Shown: piece by piece, positions 12,346 through 22,971 of the stretch
Layout of the letters: each line of letters starts with the position of its first letter
Numbering within the stretch: position 1 is the stretch's first letter
Source: Clonostachys chloroleuca
Taxonomy: Eukaryota > Ascomycota > Sordariomycetes > Hypocreales > Bionectriaceae
DNA length: 64,000 bases
Assembly: GCA_037952775.1 (NCBI GenBank)
Contig: JBANAY010000004.1
Span: 14,632,001-14,696,000, forward strand
Direction of reading: 5' to 3'
Program-made: the position numbers and the translations under genes
Notes under the pieces: model-generated
Seen by the model: the letters and a program-made list of their open reading frames with translations, nothing else
What the model was told of the DNA's origin: nothing
Database searches by the model: none

Positions 12346-14095
12346 TTACGAAACTTCAGCCAGAGGCACTAACAAGGCACTTTCATACTCGCCACCCAGA
12401 TGAAACACGTGTGTCCCCTTGTTCCTGCTCACTGGGCTCTCAACCCGCTGAGCGTCGACAAGCTCGGGCTGCGAATCCATCCCGCCTCCGAGCTCAATGA
12501 TCTCAGCCTTCTCGCCAGGCTTCAATGTTCCGCCGCGAGCCGGAACGGGAATTCTAGAAACACCAAACCCCATGTCGACCTTGGTAGGCGGCTTGGGGGC
12601 CGCTTGGACGGTCAACACGAGCTGCTCGCCAGGGTGGAACAGCAACGCTGTCGGCCACAGCCCAGTCTCTACCCGGACGATCTGCCCCGGCGACAGGAGT
12701 TCCTCTTTATTGTGTGTAAGGCGGGGCTCAAGCTCTGTTGAGAGCTCGGGATCCAATGCCCTGCGTGAGACGCGTAGGAGTCCGGTGGTGCTGGGAGCCT
12801 CTCCAGTCGCGTTTGGCAGCACGTTCCCGTCCTTGTCGCGTTTCTCAGCGGAGGCTAGGAGATCCATGTCGTCAGAGCCAACAGCTTCAACCCACAGATG
12901 AAGGTTCATGTATCCGACACCTCTGTCTTCTTTTCGAAGACATGTGAGAAAGTGATGCGGCTGTTGTCCGTCTCCGTCTCGTATGAGAGGGTACTGCTTG
13001 TCGTCGTAGGTTTATTGGATAAAGTGTGGTCTGCATGAAGGTAGAACTTCTCGACAGGATACCCAGGGACCGGCCATTCCTCCACAGGACGATTCACAGT
13101 ATCTGCATGTCCGGGATCAAGGATCGATAGCCTTACTCGGGAAGTGGCTTGCCAGTCATTAATTTCCCCTTCCAGATAGTAATCAAAGAACTTCCTCAAG
13201 TCATCGACGTTCTCTGGGTTGTAATAGTCGGGACACCCCAACGTGTTATGGATCCTGAGCCATTTGTCTTTCGAGCCGCTGGATCGGAAGCCAGCAATTG
13301 CACTGCGGGAATGGATCGGGTTGGAATAGCTCGAGACGACGTACGCTGGAACGTAGATACGATCCAGACGAGCAACTTTATCCTCCCAGTACTCGTTTAT
13401 TGTCTGATGGTCTACGGTCATACGGGGCATATCCTCGACAAAAGTATTACCAGCCATGCTTGTTGCAATCACTGCCTCGATGAACGCGAGATTGGGAATC
13501 CCGCCCCTATTCATTTTGTTCCGGAAGGGGTCTGCAAGCCCTTCCCAGGGGGAATGGCAGTCAGGTGAGGCGGGCGCTCTGCAGCAATGTACCACTGTGA
13601 GACGGCCAGCCAAGAGTTTCCAGACAAGGCCAGTTTCCCAAAGCTCCAGGGCTGTTGGGCAGCCCACTCGATGAAGTCGTACCCATCCTCTGCGAGCTGA
13701 CGACCCCAAAAGGTGACGTTCCCTTCAGAGGCATAGGCGCCGCGAGTGTCGGGGTGGAGGGTGGCGTATCCTTGGGCAACCCAGTAGGCTGGGTCTGGTC
13801 CTTGGAACTTTTCCAGGCCAGAGGTGGCGCTGAGCGGGACGCCCACGCGATGGGGGACATCGTCGAGGGACATACTTCCAACCTGCTTGCCGTAGGGGCT
13901 CCAGGCAATGATTGCCGGGACCTTCTTGTCCCCTATGGAACGAAAGATGTCGGCGTAGATGGTGGTTCCGTCTCGAAGCGTGACGGCAACATCGCGCTCG
14001 GAGAGAATGTCGCAAGTGAGAGCAAGCGTACCCTCTCGAATTCCGTGGACTTGGTCTGCAACCTCGGGCGTCTGACCACCATCCGGCAAGGTCAT
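12346..14095 (-). pseudogene. CocE/NonD-type hydrolase (X-Pro dipeptidyl-peptidase S15 family), two frameshifts
   Basis: Three consecutive minus-strand frames read as one S15-family alpha/beta hydrolase. The first (from 14095, MTLPDGG; an upstream start at 14170 is possible) carries the fold's N-terminal part and the nucleophile motif LSGNSWLA. The second (about 13550-12920) continues with PWEGLADP, the aspartate/histidine region and the start of the C-terminal domain. The third (12909-12346) holds the jelly-roll C-terminal domain (LHLWVEA). The switches fall at 13548-13553 and 12917-12921; each is explained by loss of one base, the first beside a run of five G/C. Known members cleave Xaa-Pro peptides or acyl esters. 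As written the gene is non-functional; two assembly errors are an equally good reading. Confidence 0.75.
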
Positions 14096-14170
14096 AATCC
14101 AGAAGATTCTGTGAAGCATTTGTTCACCCGAAATTAAACTTAAGTTTTGTATTTGAATGAAATTACGCAT

Positions 14171-14827
14171 AATAACGTGTTCGGGGGTTTCCCCTCGGGA
14201 TCGTCAGTCAGCTCTGTTGGACTTGGCGATTCCCATTTGTTGTAAAAGTGGCTTGAAATATAACGTCAAGTACAATTTTGGTTTTTATTTTCTTAATATT
14301 GAAAACCTTTCTTTCTTGTATGATTATTATATGCTTTACGCGCTTTCGAATCACTAATAGAAAAAGGGACAAATAACTTGTTAGAACCTTAGCTTATCTA
14401 CTAATGCCTGTTGTTCTGAGCAACAAGCTTAGGATGCATCATCCTAGGCATCAAATGTTGTCACGTAGCTTGAAACCCCGTTTTATGGGCTCAAACTTCG
14501 AGATTCGGCGGATATACCCAGGCTAGTAATCGGCTGAGAGACCACAGCCTTTTGGTTCCTTGCCAACAATCAATCGGAGAATGTCTGGCCGCATGTTTCT
14601 ATCTAACTTAATCTGCTAGTGCTTTCTTTATCTGGCTCTATCTCAGCTAGATTGCACACAGCATATCCATTAGCCTCTGGTTAGTAAAAATGTCCACGCA
14701 TTCAGCTTTTTCACGTCGTTGAAGGGTTGCGGGGCCTGAATGCCAACACTCCCAATACCCGACATCGTATAGAAATCAGATGAATGTATTCTCTCCTTAT
14801 TTGGTTAAACGTTTTTCAAACCTAGTT
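14171..14827. other. Intergenic, no gene seen
   Basis: Upstream region of the S15-like gene and 3' flank of the MDR reductase. Partly A/T-rich near 14240-14350. Confidence 0.5.
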
Positions 14828-15823
14828 CTAAGATATATCGATAACCACTTTCCCATTAGGGTGACCGTCGGAAACCTTTTCAAAGGCGGCTTTGAAGTCT
14901 TCCATCGCGTATTCACTGTCCACCATTGCTCTGCACTTCCCCTGGTCAACCAACGCAGCAACAGCCTCCAAGTCATCTCTTGATTGCTTCACGAGATACC
15001 ACTCGCTCTTGGCCACCTTCGGAGCCCCCTCTGGTCTCACATTCTCGGGGTAGTCGGAACCAACGGCCAACAGAACACCAACATCTGCCTTGATGACCGA
15101 CCAGCAGTCCCTGAGGGCATTCCCCCCGACTGTATCGAGAATAAAGTCGTACCTGTTTGCTGAAGGGGTGGAAAAAGACGAGTAAGATAAAACCTCTGTC
15201 GCTCCAAAGGATTTCGCCGTCTCGAGCTTTGATTCACTGCACACTCCAGTGATGGATGTCACCCCAGCCGCTGCCGCGAGCTGCACAGCCCATGACCCCA
15301 CGGATCCCGCCGCACCTGTTACGAGAATTCTCTTTCCAGCGTTTTCCTCCTGAGATGTGGAAGACGGAATAGCCAGGTTTCCATGTATATAGAGGCCCTG
15401 CCACGCCGTCAATGCGCTCAGAGGCGCAGCCGCAGCCGCAGGCCATCCAAACGTCTTGGGCTTCAGAGCCATCTCGCCCGTCTTGACGATTGTGTATTCA
15501 GCCAAACAGCCGGCTCTGGATGTGTAATCAATGGAAAAGAACACCTCGTCCCCAGGCTGGAAGGGGCTATTGGGTGTAGGAGCAATAACAATAACGCCTG
15601 CGCCATCGGGACAGGGGACGCGGGGCGGCGTGCGCCCTTTATCGAAAAGGTGAGTATCCGTAGCCTCCCAGAGAAGCTCATGGCGACATGGAGAGGCTGC
15701 CTTGACACGGACGAGATGGTCGTCCGGATCAGTTAATTTTGGGATTGGGGAGGATGGCGAGAAGATGAGATCCTGAGACGCTGGATCGGGTTGATATACA
15801 AGTTTCATTGTCTGTAGACTCAT
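14828..15823 (-). CDS. MDR-superfamily NAD(P)H-dependent oxidoreductase (quinone/enoyl reductase type)
   Basis: One intact exon of 331 codons; a second in-frame ATG at 15808 is also possible. Residues 30-130 form the GroES-like catalytic domain (PCPDGAGVIV, GDEVFF, PLSALTAWQGL). Residues 165-185 are the nucleotide-binding start of a Rossmann fold, VTGAAGSVGSWAVQLA, with the Ala/Gly-rich loop usual in NADPH-dependent medium-chain reductases. The structural and catalytic zinc cysteines of true alcohol dehydrogenases are absent, which points to the zinc-free quinone oxidoreductase/trans-enoyl-reductase branch. It is cytosolic by lack of targeting features. Substrate unknown. Stand-alone members like this occur beside polyketide genes, but none is visible here. 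Confidence 0.85.
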   Translation of the reverse strand: MSLQTMKLVYQPDPASQDLIFSPSSPIPKLTDPDDHLVRVKAASPCRHELLWEATDTHLFDKGRTPPRVPCPDGAGVIVIAPTPNSPFQPGDEVFFSIDYTSRAGCLAEYTIVKTGEMALKPKTFGWPAAAAAPLSALTAWQGLYIHGNLAIPSSTSQEENAGKRILVTGAAGSVGSWAVQLAAAAGVTSITGVCSESKLETAKSFGATEVLSYSSFSTPSANRYDFILDTVGGNALRDCWSVIKADVGVLLAVGSDYPENVRPEGAPKVAKSEWYLVKQSRDDLEAVAALVDQGKCRAMVDSEYAMEDFKAAFEKVSDGHPNGKVVIDIS

Positions 15824-16509
15824 GATGAATTGAAGCTACGTGACTGAAGAGGTTGAGAGACTTTTCGTTCGTTGACCCAGCCCAAACTATACTGCTAACC
15901 CACTGATGTCTTGCTCCAGCTAAATACCTGTGTGCGCGGCAGTCGAGGATAGGCTATTCAGGGCTCGGGTATCCGGCATCTGCTGATTGCACGAGTTCCC
16001 GCTCAGGTATTGGGCATACCCGAATTATCAATCACAGATGCTGCAATTAATAAATATTTAAAGAATAGATCCCATTCCCTGTCGTGTCTAAATACCCCAC
16101 CATAATCACGGTCGCGCAGGTATGATGTAATTCAAAAGTGTCATGTCCGGCATGTGAGAGGCAGCCGATGGCTGGTGGAAGTCCTTCTGGTACCCATGCG
16201 GCTAGCACAGGACAAACTTCCTATATACCTTCGGTAGAATAAGTAGGCAAGCATGGAATGAGGTCAAATGGTGGGCAAGGAACCGGCAGAGCTCCATAGA
16301 TACGGGAATCTCAAGTCGAGTGGAGGTTTGTCACACTGGAAAAGGAACAGGGGATTGGAAGGATATTAAGATTATTGACCTTTGTATATAGTCCATCCCA
16401 TTACCGGAATGGCCTCCTCCATTTACTTCAGCAGACTCCAGGCCATACCTTCCATCTTGTGTTCCTTTTTTTCTCTTTCCCTCGGATCGTTTTTCCAGCA
16501 CAGATCGCC
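15824..16509. other. Intergenic, no gene seen
   Basis: Promoter side of the MDR gene and 3' flank of the aldo-keto reductase; no open frame with support. Confidence 0.5.
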
Positions 16510-17773
16510 TTATACACGAATGACGGGCTTGTGAGTGGCGGGCTTCTCGACCTCCTCACCGTAAATGTTGATGTCCCAATGGGGGTTGGCGTCTGCATCG
16601 ACCTGTCAGCTACTTGACCATTGCCGGGCAGGAAAAGAACAAAACTTACATGTGTATGGAATGTTGAAGCGTCTCTTGTCCTCGCCAACCTTCTTGACAG
16701 CCGCAATGGCCTCGTCGTCGAGCTCAATCTCCTGGAAGTTGGACTGGATGCGGGAGGCAGTGACGGACTTGGGGATGACACTGTTGCCACCGATCTGGGC
16801 CCAGGCGAGAATGACTTGGGCACCAGTGACGGTCTTGCCAAGCTTCTTGGAGAGGCGCTCGGCCGTGGCGACGATGTCGGGGTGGGTGATGAGGAGGGGC
16901 TCGCCAACGCCGTTGTTTCCAAAGGCCGAGTAGGCAGTGATGTGGATGTTCTTCTTCTTGCCGTACTCGACATGCTCTTCCTGCTGGAAGCGGGGGTGTC
17001 GCTCGATCTGGTGGACGGCGGGAACAACACCGGAGTCGGCGATGATGGCATCGAGCTGGCAGGGGAGTGTTAGGGCCGAGTGCGCAAACAGGTTGAGGTG
17101 GCGGAAGTAGACTTACCTGCTCAATTGTGAAGTTGGAAACTCCGACGGATCGGGCCTTGGACTTGGGGAGTTGGGTCACAGCTGTCGTTTTGTGAGTATG
17201 TGTGCAGATAAGCAAATACATTGGGCAAACATACCCTTCCAGGTTCGGACCAGGCCAACGTTGTCGTCGATCTCGGCTTCCTTGTCATTGCCAGCGACAC
17301 GAGGGTTCAGCTCGGGGCCAGACTTGAAGGCGACGGGCCAATGGATCAGGTAGAGCTATAGAAAGGTTATGTTAGACATTATCTCTCGGTCGGGGATCGC
17401 AGGCTGGTGTTCTGCCAGGACGGGGGCTTAGGATCGAGGGTCATACGTCGAGGTAGTCGAGCTCGAGCTCGGCCAGAGTGTCGTCGAGGGCAGCCTCGAC
17501 GAGCTCAGGCTTGTGGCTGTTGTTCCAAAGCTTGGAGGTGATGAAGATATCCTCGCGCTTCAGGCCGGGGACTTCAGCAAAGGCCTTCTTGATGCCCTGG
17601 GCGACTTCGCGCTGGTTCTGGTAAATCTTGGCGAGATCAAGGTGGCGGTAGCCGGCCTTGAGAGCCTCATAGACAGCATTGCCGACCTCACCTGGGGCAG
17701 ACTGCCAGGTGCCGAACCCCAGAGTTGGGATGGTGTGGCCGGAGCTGAGGGTGCTGGTTTTGCCGAGAGACAT
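16510..17773 (-). CDS. Aldo-keto reductase, NADPH glycerol dehydrogenase/glyceraldehyde reductase-like (five exons)
   Basis: Exons 17447-17773, 17235-17355, 17117-17181, 16650-17055 and 16510-16592 splice at GT...AG borders to 333 residues. The last acceptor was chosen (CAG ending 16593) because it restores a Pro-His-Trp-Asp-Ile-Asn C-terminal segment typical of the family. Catalytic tetrad is visible: Asp and Tyr in [13 protein letters not shown], Lys in FITSKLWN, His in LYLIHWPV. The cofactor loop [14 protein letters not shown] is typical of NADP(H)-dependent members. The [12 protein letters not shown] signature and C-terminal tail resemble fungal GLD1/GfdB-type enzymes, which interconvert glyceraldehyde or dihydroxyacetone and glycerol; the exact substrate is inferred. 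An alternative start at 17827 would add 18 residues. Confidence 0.88.
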
Positions 17774-18074
17774 TGCGGTGGATGATGCTGAGAGTTTGGG
17801 GAGAAGATTGGGGGAAAGGAAGAGCAAGGAGTCGGAGGAGGGACGAGGGGTTTTTATCAGTGCCGTTGAGATTTTCCCATTGCCCTAGACATGATGTGCT
17901 GCTGCTATGCCACACACGAACCCAAACCAAAGAGGTGCTGGACAGCACGTCATTCAACTTGAAGCTGCAGCTGCCCCGCCAAATTTCGAGACGCGATGAG
18001 GGGTAATGGAGCTGCGTGATTACGTGATCCACTCCAGGCGGCCGCTGGTTCGCTCGGCTGGAAAGAGCAAACCT

Positions 18075-18134
18075 CCAAGCTGCAGGCAGGAGCAGTGGAT
18101 TGTCTTCCCGCTCGCGGACTTGTCGGTCTTTGGC
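18075..18134 (+). repeat. Dispersed ~60-bp repeat, copy 2
   Basis: Partner of 6856-6916, same orientation, with one single-base gap near its end. It lies about 300 bp upstream of the aldo-keto reductase start. Confidence 0.6.
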
Positions 18135-19230
18135 GGTCCTTAAAACAAGTGGTGGGACGGACAGAACACCGTGGACAACCTGCCGGCCAACAGGAGTGAC
18201 GCATTCGCTTAGAAATCTCCCTGCAGCGTCATCATGGATTCGTGACGCGTTGGTTGATCCGCGATCCGAGAGATCTTGTGCTCGCGTTTTGGGGCGAGGT
18301 TGGGGGCTGGAAGGTTTCTAGAATGCGAGGCTACGGGGCTATCATTCATACTAGACGCGAGATCAAACGATTGATCAATCTCAAGCGACATCAACCCAAT
18401 CTCCCGGCCGTCGAGACTCTTGTCGGTGCTCGATTGCTCGGGCCATTCTCGACCGAGTGCCGTATCACGTCAATTGGCATCCACGCTGCGCAAACCACCC
18501 AGTAATGCTTGCGTTAGGCACAATGTGTACGGCCGAATTGCTTCATACGCTCGCCATGTGTCGCAATATCGTTGATCGGATTGCTCCTCGATCCTGTCCA
18601 AGGCGCGATCGATGAAGGGTTGCAGCAATCACTCAGTTTGTCCGCGAACCGATCCGATCCGGCCGATCCAACCGAGTCGCAACCAATTGGTTGTCAAGCG
18701 ACTGGGCCTGGGTGATTTTAATGAAAACAAACAGCTTCAGCGCCAGCAATCTGCCGTCTCATGCACCTTCCAGGAAGAGCCTGACGTGGAGCGAGGGACA
18801 GGGAGCAAGGGACACACAGCGGGAGGGTCATTGGCGAGTGTAACAAAACCCACCCTCCTCGTGCTTTGCCATCAACCAGAGGCATTCTTTAAAACTCTAA
18901 TGCCTAATCAGGCCTTGTCTTTGCGACGATAGATCGGCCGGACCAACGCTAGGTCAAAGAGGAATGAATGGCCGCTCGACGGGCCTGCGCGATCGGCCTC
19001 GGTCCACTCAGACTATTCAACGGTAGGTTTGTGGGCATGACTTCCGATCAACTACCAAAGGTTTTCTCATGGCCTTATCTCCCAGTTTGTGTCGTCGCAC
19101 CGACGAAGCATCGGCCGCCAGAGCCACCTCGGCTGATTCGTGGCTAGAGAGAGGGACGAAGGGTGACAAAACCACCTGAGTGGCTGAGAAAAGTCCGCAA
19201 ACGGCCCGTCAGCCAAGATGGGAGCTAGTC

Positions 19231-19261
19231 TGATTGATTTGATTGATTTGATTGATTGATT
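19231..19261 (+). repeat. TGATT/TGAT microsatellite
   Basis: About 31 bases of interrupted GATT/GATTT repeats. Simple-sequence repeat with no coding role seen. Confidence 0.8.
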
Positions 19262-20578
19262 AGCCAAGGATGGGCGACTAGCGAGCCGTTTGATCCGCAA
19301 TTTACTCCTCTGGGTCCTCTTATTAGGGAAAATTTTGCCCAAACACACCCGCTGAGAGGAGATGAAAGGTGAGAGAGAGAAGAGGAGCAGAGAGAGAAAA
19401 TCACTCGTCCGCCGCTCAAGCTAGGAAATGGCTAACTGTTCTGCTGGATACGCAGATGCTTCCCGGCACACACGCGACCAACATCAATGTCTCACTTGGC
19501 CTCCCAAAACGGCAAACCGTCTTCGTAGATTGAACTGGACTGGGATGATGGTCGATCCCTGGGTCTCTGGATGCAAGAATCGTTGCCTGCCGAAGAAAGA
19601 TGTTCCCCATCAGTCTGCTGTGCTCCGTCTTCAGCGAGCAGCTGGCATATGCTGCAAATTGCGCTGTTCCATATTCAGGGCTCGCCACACGCCTCTCGCC
19701 CTATAATTAACATCAGCGTTCCGGTATTTACTCGGTACGTAATTATTGCGATCCTAAGAATGGGGCTGCTTTGACCTGCAGCATGCTACTGCCAGCATGA
19801 AGGATCCTCCGATCCCAAATGTCCGGGGAGCATTCAGCAGCAATGGATCCATAATCTTTTTTTCTGCTATAACCGTTGCAGCTAATAAGAGAAATAAATT
19901 AACTGGCGAATCCTGTTTCATATCGCCAAATTCCACATGACGCGTCTTCAAAGCAATAGTCAAATCCTCCCCATCGTGGTGGCACCGATGGCGCGAGCAA
20001 GAATTGGGCGTTGGTGATGGCCGTCGCACTACGTTGTCTGAGAGGGTCGCTCGCGCTGTCTAACGGGGACTTTCGTTCGGCTTTGGCGATGGCTAATGCG
20101 GCTCAAACCGATCCTCTCAAGAGCACGCCGACCCCGTGAACCCAAATGAGCCGATGGTTCGGACGTCCACTCTCCAAGCTGGGTGAAGATTTTTCCTTCT
20201 CTCTCTGGTGACAGTGGAAAGCGTGATGTAATTAGATCCCTTCTTCATCTCGTCACCTCGATGAGGAAGTCAGCTTCCGGATCTGGCTCTGAAACACGAG
20301 AGGACACCAACCGCAGCCGCATTACGCTCAGCTTCGGGAGGCCCAGAGTGTGGGCGGTAAGGCTACAAGCTGGCGGAGGAATGCAGTGTCCAGAGTCTCG
20401 GACTCTCGATGGTAACTAAGCGGAGGCTCACCTGCACACCTAACTGCTGAATCGGCCGTTCGGCCTCGCCGCCAGTCAGACTCGCACACACTGTATGGGC
20501 TGATCACCACGCCAGCATATCAAGAAGGCTAGAGACCTCCCTTTTGGGACTCACGACCCGCCACTAGACACAGGATGG

Positions 20579-20587
20579 ATCTGATAA
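20579..20587 (+). promoter_or_regulatory. Candidate iron-responsive GATA site (SreA/Urbs1 type)
   Basis: The bases read ATCTGATAA, an exact match to the ATCWGATAA consensus published for fungal iron-regulatory GATA repressors. It lies 588 bp upstream of the siderophore transporter, a class of gene these repressors control. One exact 9-mer in a 3.4-kb region can arise by chance, so the assignment rests on context. Confidence 0.45.
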
Positions 20588-21174
20588 AACAGAATTTTCC
20601 TTAGTGTGACGCCACATGTTCCATGCATCATCCATGGAGTCATGCAGGCCATTGGGTGGATGGTCTGCTGATTTCTGATCTAATCAATCGCCCCTCCCCA
20701 GCAAAGGGAAGGCAAACTTTTTTTTACGCTTGCTTGCTCGACAGGTCCGTCAGACACAGAGGTCACTAGGTACTAAATGGGTACGGTCCGTAATGAGTGT
20801 GGGTGCAGGGACGACAAGGCCGGATGTAGCATCCCCATCCATGTCTCGGACCCTGTGTCTTCGCGTACCCAGTACTTGACCAACGCGGATGGAGCTTTCC
20901 ATGGGTCCTGATGGGCGGTCCAGAATCGCAGAGCTTCGATTGCCCATTTAGAGCTGCGTTTTCCCCGTCATCTTGGGCTTCTGGCCTTCTTTCTCTCCCC
21001 CATCCGCTCCCCGGTATAATAATAGGCGGGGTCGTCGTATCCTCCTGCTTAATACAACCGAACCGACCTGTCTTTCCTTTACTCCCCCTTGACATTAATT
21101 GAAATACCCCTCCCCACCCCCATCTTATCTTAATTCTGTCTTGAGCTTCAGACTTCAAGATACAACCGCCAACC

Positions 21175-22971
21175 ATGGGCACGACCGAGGTCACCGGCGG
21201 CGCCCCTGAGCCCGTCTCGCCGACCTACGATGAGAAGCATCCCGTCGCTGAGCAGAGCGCTGCCCACACCATGCAGAGCCTCAAGAGCCTCGAGTCGCCT
21301 GGCGTCAGCCGCATCAAAGCCATCTCCTCCGTTCTGACCCTCACCGACCGCATCTTCATCTTCTTCGGCATCTTCCTCATCGCCTACTGCTATGGTCTCG
21401 ATGGCACCCTCCGCTACACCTACCAGAACTACGCCACCGGTGAATTCGGTGAATCCGGCTCCCAGGCTCTGATCTCGTCCGTCAACGTCATCCGTGCCGT
21501 CATCGGTGCAGCCACTCAGCCCACTGCCGGAAAGGTTGCTGATGTCTTCGGCCGTGTTGAGCTCATCCTCGCCAGCATCGTCTTCTACATTGTCGGCACC
21601 ATCGTCCTCGCCACTTCGGCCAACGTGGCCACCTTCGCGGCCGGCACGGCCATCTACCAGATTGGATACACCATGATCACCCTCTTGGTCGAGATCCTAG
21701 TCGCTGATATCACCTCGACCCGTGCCCGTCTCTTCTTCTCCTACATCCCCGCCTTGCCCTTCATCATCAACACCTGGGCCAGTGGTTACATTGCAACCTC
21801 AGTCCTGGCCGGCACCACCGTCCACTGGGGATATGCCATGTGGTGCATCATCTACCCCGTGTGCTGCCTTCCTCTCATCGTCACCCTTTGGCTCGTGTCC
21901 CGCCGCGCCAAGAAGATGGGTCTCCTCCCCGACTACAAGTCCGCCTTCCAGCGCCTGGGTATGGGCAACTTCCTCGTCCAGCTATTTTGGCTGCTCGATG
22001 TCCCCGGCATTATTCTCGTCATTGCTGTCTTCGACCTCATCCTCGTTCCCTTCACCCTCGCTGCCAGCAATGGCTGGAAGTCGGCCAGCGTCATCGCTCC
22101 CCTTGTCATTGGTTTCTGCTGCATCCCCGTCTTCATCATTTGGGAACTTAGGGCGCCCCATCCCCTTGTCCCCTTCCGCCTCATGAAAGACCGTGGTGTG
22201 TGGGCTGCCCTCGGAATAGCTCTCATGCTCAACTTCGTCTGGTACATGCAGGGAGACTACCTCTACAACATGCTCATTGTTGCCTTCGACTTCGACATCA
22301 ACATGGCCACCCGCGTCAGCAGTCTCTACTCCTTCTGCAGTGTCATCGTCGGTCCCATCATGGGTCTCGTTGTTTTCAAGATCCGCCGCCTCAAATATGT
22401 CATCCTCGCCGGTACCGCTCTCTTCATGGTCGCCTTCGGCCTCCTCATCCACTTCCGTAGCCACACCGAGGGCAGCAACGCCAAGGTCGGTGTCATCGCC
22501 GCCGAAGTCCTCCTCGGTGTCGCTGGTGGCATGTTCCCCTACCCCGCCCAGGCCTCGCTCCAGGTCCAGCTCAAGCACGAGAACCTGGCTGTCATGACTG
22601 GTATCTATCTGGCCACCTACAACATCGGCTCCGCCCTGGGCAACGCCGTCTCCGGTGCCATCTACACCCAGGTCCTCCCCGGCTACCTCTCCGAGCAGCT
22701 CACCAACCAGACTCTCGCAGTTGAGGTCTACGGCTACCCCGCCGGCATCGCCCCCCTGTACGCCATGGACACCCCCGAGCGCCAGGGCATGGTCCACGCC
22801 TTCGGCCAGACCCAGCGTCTGCTCTGCATCACTGGTATCGCCCTCTGCACGCTGCTCATCGGCTTCGCCTTTGCCCTGAGGAACCCCGTCCTCACTGACG
22901 CCCAGACCCTCGCCAAGGACTCTGACTCTGAGACCGACGCTGAGGTTCCCGTCAGCGAGACCAAGGCCTAA
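21175..22971 (+). CDS. Siderophore-iron transporter, MFS (SIT/ARN/MirB family)
   Basis: One intact exon of 598 codons. After a polar N-terminal tail of about 65 residues come about 14 hydrophobic segments, the layout of the siderophore-iron transporter family. Family-like stretches are RIFIFFGIFLIAYCYGLDG at the first segment, GKVADVFGRVEL in the loop after the third, QGDYLYNMLIVAFD in the second half, MFPYPAQASLQVQLKHEN in the cytosolic loop, and GNAVSGAIYTQVLPGYL near the end. Members import ferric hydroxamate siderophores by proton symport at the plasma membrane or endosomes. The acidic C-terminal tail (DSDSETDAE) is common. Codon use is strongly C-ending, suggesting good expression. The cargo siderophore cannot be told. 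An iron-GATA consensus lies upstream; no siderophore biosynthetic gene is in the window. Confidence 0.92.
   Translation: MGTTEVTGGAPEPVSPTYDEKHPVAEQSAAHTMQSLKSLESPGVSRIKAISSVLTLTDRIFIFFGIFLIAYCYGLDGTLRYTYQNYATGEFGESGSQALISSVNVIRAVIGAATQPTAGKVADVFGRVELILASIVFYIVGTIVLATSANVATFAAGTAIYQIGYTMITLLVEILVADITSTRARLFFSYIPALPFIINTWASGYIATSVLAGTTVHWGYAMWCIIYPVCCLPLIVTLWLVSRRAKKMGLLPDYKSAFQRLGMGNFLVQLFWLLDVPGIILVIAVFDLILVPFTLAASNGWKSASVIAPLVIGFCCIPVFIIWELRAPHPLVPFRLMKDRGVWAALGIALMLNFVWYMQGDYLYNMLIVAFDFDINMATRVSSLYSFCSVIVGPIMGLVVFKIRRLKYVILAGTALFMVAFGLLIHFRSHTEGSNAKVGVIAAEVLLGVAGGMFPYPAQASLQVQLKHENLAVMTGIYLATYNIGSALGNAVSGAIYTQVLPGYLSEQLTNQTLAVEVYGYPAGIAPLYAMDTPERQGMVHAFGQTQRLLCITGIALCTLLIGFAFALRNPVLTDAQTLAKDSDSETDAEVPVSETKA

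Larger units (their letters stand above)
17774..21174. other. Long intergenic region between divergent genes
   Basis: 3.4 kb separating the aldo-keto reductase (-) from the siderophore transporter (+). No supported gene. It contains dispersed-repeat copy 2, a TGATT-type microsatellite, an iron-GATA consensus and a T tract at about 20718-20725. The leader just before 21175 is pyrimidine-rich. Confidence 0.5.

Noticed and set aside
16621..17073. Plus-strand frame of 150 codons over the aldo-keto reductase
   Set aside because: Leu/Gly/Asp-rich shadow of exon 4 of the real gene.
14828..17773. Biosynthetic gene cluster formed by the MDR reductase, aldo-keto reductase and transporters
   Set aside because: No backbone enzyme (PKS, NRPS, terpene synthase) or cluster regulator is present, and the intergenic distances are large.
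21982..22797. Long acidic open frame (271 codons) antisense to the siderophore transporter
   Set aside because: It mirrors the codon bias of the true gene on the other strand, has no domain and no promoter features.
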